Shown: positions 4,565 to 6,057 of the stretch, one piece after another
Layout: each line of letters starts with the position of its first letter
How positions within the stretch are numbered: position 1 is the stretch's first letter
Assembly: GCA_947458345.1 (NCBI GenBank)
Contig: CANHBU010000123.1
Coordinates: 1 to 6,057 of the forward strand
Source of the DNA: Comamonadaceae bacterium
Lineage (GTDB): Bacteria; Pseudomonadota; Gammaproteobacteria; Burkholderiales; Burkholderiaceae_C
Reading direction: 5' to 3'
Length of the DNA stretch: 6,057 bases
The notes under the pieces: model-generated
The model's input: the letters and a program-made list of their open reading frames with translations, nothing else
Database searches by the model: none
What the model was told of the DNA's origin: nothing
Position numbers and translations under genes: made by a program

Positions 4565-6057
4565 ATGAGCACCGAACCGAGCCTGAGCTACGCTGATTTT
4601 TACCGGCAGTCATTGGAGCAGCCTGAGGTCTTCTGGGCCGAGCAGGCCCGTCTGATCGACTGGTTTTCGCCGCCCCAACGCATCTGCAATTGGGACACGC
4701 CGCCATTTGCCCACTGGTTCGAAGGCGGCAAGCTCAATTTGTGCCACAACGCGCTCGACCGGCATCTCAAAGAGCGCGCGCAGCAGGCCGCGCTGATCGC
4801 GGTATCGACCGAGACTGGCAGCGAGCGGGTCTACAGCTTTGAGCAACTGCATGCGCAAGTGCAGCGCATGGCCGCCGTGCTGCAATCGCTGGGCGTCGTC
4901 AAGGGCGACCGGGTGCTGATTTACATGCCCATGATCGCCGAAGCCGCTTTTGCGATGCTCGCTTGCGCGCGCATCGGTGCGATTCATTGCGTGGTCTTTG
5001 GCGGTTTTGCCAGCGGTTCGCTGGCCTCGCGCATCGAAGACGCTCAGCCCAAGGTGATCATCAGTGCCGACGCCGGTTCGCGCGGCGGCAAAGCCATTGC
5101 CTACAAGCCTTTGCTCGACGAGGCGATCCGGCTATCGGCTCACAAACCTGCGTCGGTGCTGTTGGCCGATCGGGGGCTGGCTCCGATGGACCGGGTGGCC
5201 GGGCGCGACCACCTCTGGAGCGAACTGCGTGAGCGCCACCTGCACAGCCAGGTGCCTTGTGAGCCGATGGACAGCACCGACATCAGCTACACCATCTACA
5301 CCAGTGGCACCACCGGCAAGCCCAAGGGCGTGCAGCGCGATACCGGCGGCTACGCCGTGGCGCTGGCCGCCTCGATGAAGCACATCTTCGACGGCCGGGC
5401 GGGCGAAACCTATTTTTCGACCAGCGACATCGGCTGGGTGGTTGGCCACAGCTACATCATCTACGGCCCGCTCATTGCCGGCATGGCCACCATCCTGTAC
5501 GAAGGTTTGCCGACCCAGGGTCTGGACGGCCAGCCCAACGGTGCGATCTGGTGGAGCCTGGTCGAAAAGTACAAAGTCACCAGCATGTTCAGCGCGCCCA
5601 CCGCGGTGCGGGTGCTCAAAAAGCAGGACCCGGCCCTGCTCAAGAAGCACGACCTGAGTTCGCTGCGCGCGCTGTTTTTGGCCGGCGAGCCGTTGGACGA
5701 ACCCACTGCCCGCTGGATCAGCGACGGGCTGGGCGTGCCCATCATCGACAACTATTGGCAAACCGAGAGCGGCTGGCCGATCTTGACCCTGGCCAATGCG
5801 GTCGAGCGCAAGGCGCCGCGCTTTGGCAGCCCCGGCATCCCGATGTACGGCTACAAGGTCAAGCTCTTGCATGAAGCCACCGGCGAGGAGCTCACCGAGC
5901 CCAACCAGAAGGGGGTGGTCTGCATCGAAGGACCCACTCCGCCGGGCTTCATGCAGACCGTCTGGCGTGACGACGCGCGCTATGTAAAGCCCTACTGGCA
6001 GAGCGTGCCGGGCAAGATGGTCTACAGCACCTTTGACTGGGGCATTCGCGATGCCGA
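4565..6057 (+). CDS. prpE: Propionyl-CoA synthetase (propionate--CoA ligase), 3' end beyond window
   Basis: An AMP-forming acyl-CoA synthetase that joins propionate to CoA through propionyl-AMP. The open frame runs from the ATG to the window end, giving 497 complete codons, about four fifths of the usual 628 or so. Seen in order: acetyl-CoA-synthetase N-terminal region (SYADFYRQSLEQPEVFWAEQ, 8-27), RIGAIHCVVFGGFA (about 135-148), the P-loop YTSGTTGKPKG (245-255), SDIGWVVGHSYI (about 287-298), YWQTESGWP (397-405) and the ribose-binding Asp in STFDWGIRDAD (D491). These stretches, including QRD after the P-loop and YEGLPT, match E. coli PrpE closely and separate it from acetyl-CoA synthetase. 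The missing part holds the hinge and C-terminal domain with the catalytic lysine that is acylated in Salmonella PrpE (K592). GGAG at 4554-4557, 7 bases before the ATG, sets the start. It follows acuI by 29 bases. In Ruegeria and Rhodobacter, enzymes of this type also activate acrylate or 3-hydroxypropionate, which would feed AcuI directly. Confidence 0.95.
   Translation, partial: MSTEPSLSYADFYRQSLEQPEVFWAEQARLIDWFSPPQRICNWDTPPFAHWFEGGKLNLCHNALDRHLKERAQQAALIAVSTETGSERVYSFEQLHAQVQRMAAVLQSLGVVKGDRVLIYMPMIAEAAFAMLACARIGAIHCVVFGGFASGSLASRIEDAQPKVIISADAGSRGGKAIAYKPLLDEAIRLSAHKPASVLLADRGLAPMDRVAGRDHLWSELRERHLHSQVPCEPMDSTDISYTIYTSGTTGKPKGVQRDTGGYAVALAASMKHIFDGRAGETYFSTSDIGWVVGHSYIIYGPLIAGMATILYEGLPTQGLDGQPNGAIWWSLVEKYKVTSMFSAPTAVRVLKKQDPALLKKHDLSSLRALFLAGEPLDEPTARWISDGLGVPIIDNYWQTESGWPILTLANAVERKAPRFGSPGIPMYGYKVKLLHEATGEELTEPNQKGVVCIEGPTPPGFMQTVWRDDARYVKPYWQSVPGKMVYSTFDWGIRDA

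Noticed and set aside
5132..5872. Minus-strand open frame of 246 codons inside prpE
   Set aside because: It lies fully antisense to the conserved PrpE frame and shows no motif of its own.

Overview
The window is a GC-rich stretch of bacterial chromosome carrying ordinary-looking protein genes. Protein similarity recalled from memory (no search was run) and the style of the genes suggest a betaproteobacterium, most likely Burkholderiales such as Comamonadaceae. The genus cannot be set from the sequence alone. I see no tRNA, rRNA, CRISPR array, insertion sequence or phage gene.

Left half, minus strand: a polyprenyl-phosphate sugar-1-phosphate transferase of the WecA/MraY superfamily (63-1169), and upstream of it a TPR-repeat protein fused to a SAM-dependent methyltransferase (1415-2533). 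A 245-base gap separates them. It holds a short 13-bp tandem repeat and a perfect stem-loop just after the methyltransferase stop. The first 36 bases may be the tail of a plus-strand gene converging on the glycosyltransferase.

A 181-base divergent spacer (2534-2714) follows. The right half, plus strand, holds a short-chain dehydrogenase resembling E. coli YgfF (2715-3461), an AcuI-type acrylyl-CoA reductase (3564-4535) and a propionyl-CoA synthetase PrpE (4565 to beyond the window end). All three plus-strand genes have clear Shine-Dalgarno sequences. acuI and prpE are 29 bases apart and very probably co-transcribed. The 102 bases between the SDR gene and acuI contain an imperfect inverted repeat followed by a T-rich run, plus a good -10-like hexamer, so acuI-prpE may form its own unit.

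The best-supported biology is the acuI-prpE pair. PrpE activates propionate, and in some bacteria acrylate or 3-hydroxypropionate, to the CoA thioester. AcuI reduces acryloyl-CoA to propionyl-CoA with NADPH. Together they would bring C3 acids into the propionyl-CoA pool and detoxify acryloyl-CoA. The enzymes are known families. I found no convincing sign of an undescribed system; the open points are regulation of this pair, the target of the TPR-methyltransferase and a few substituted conserved residues.
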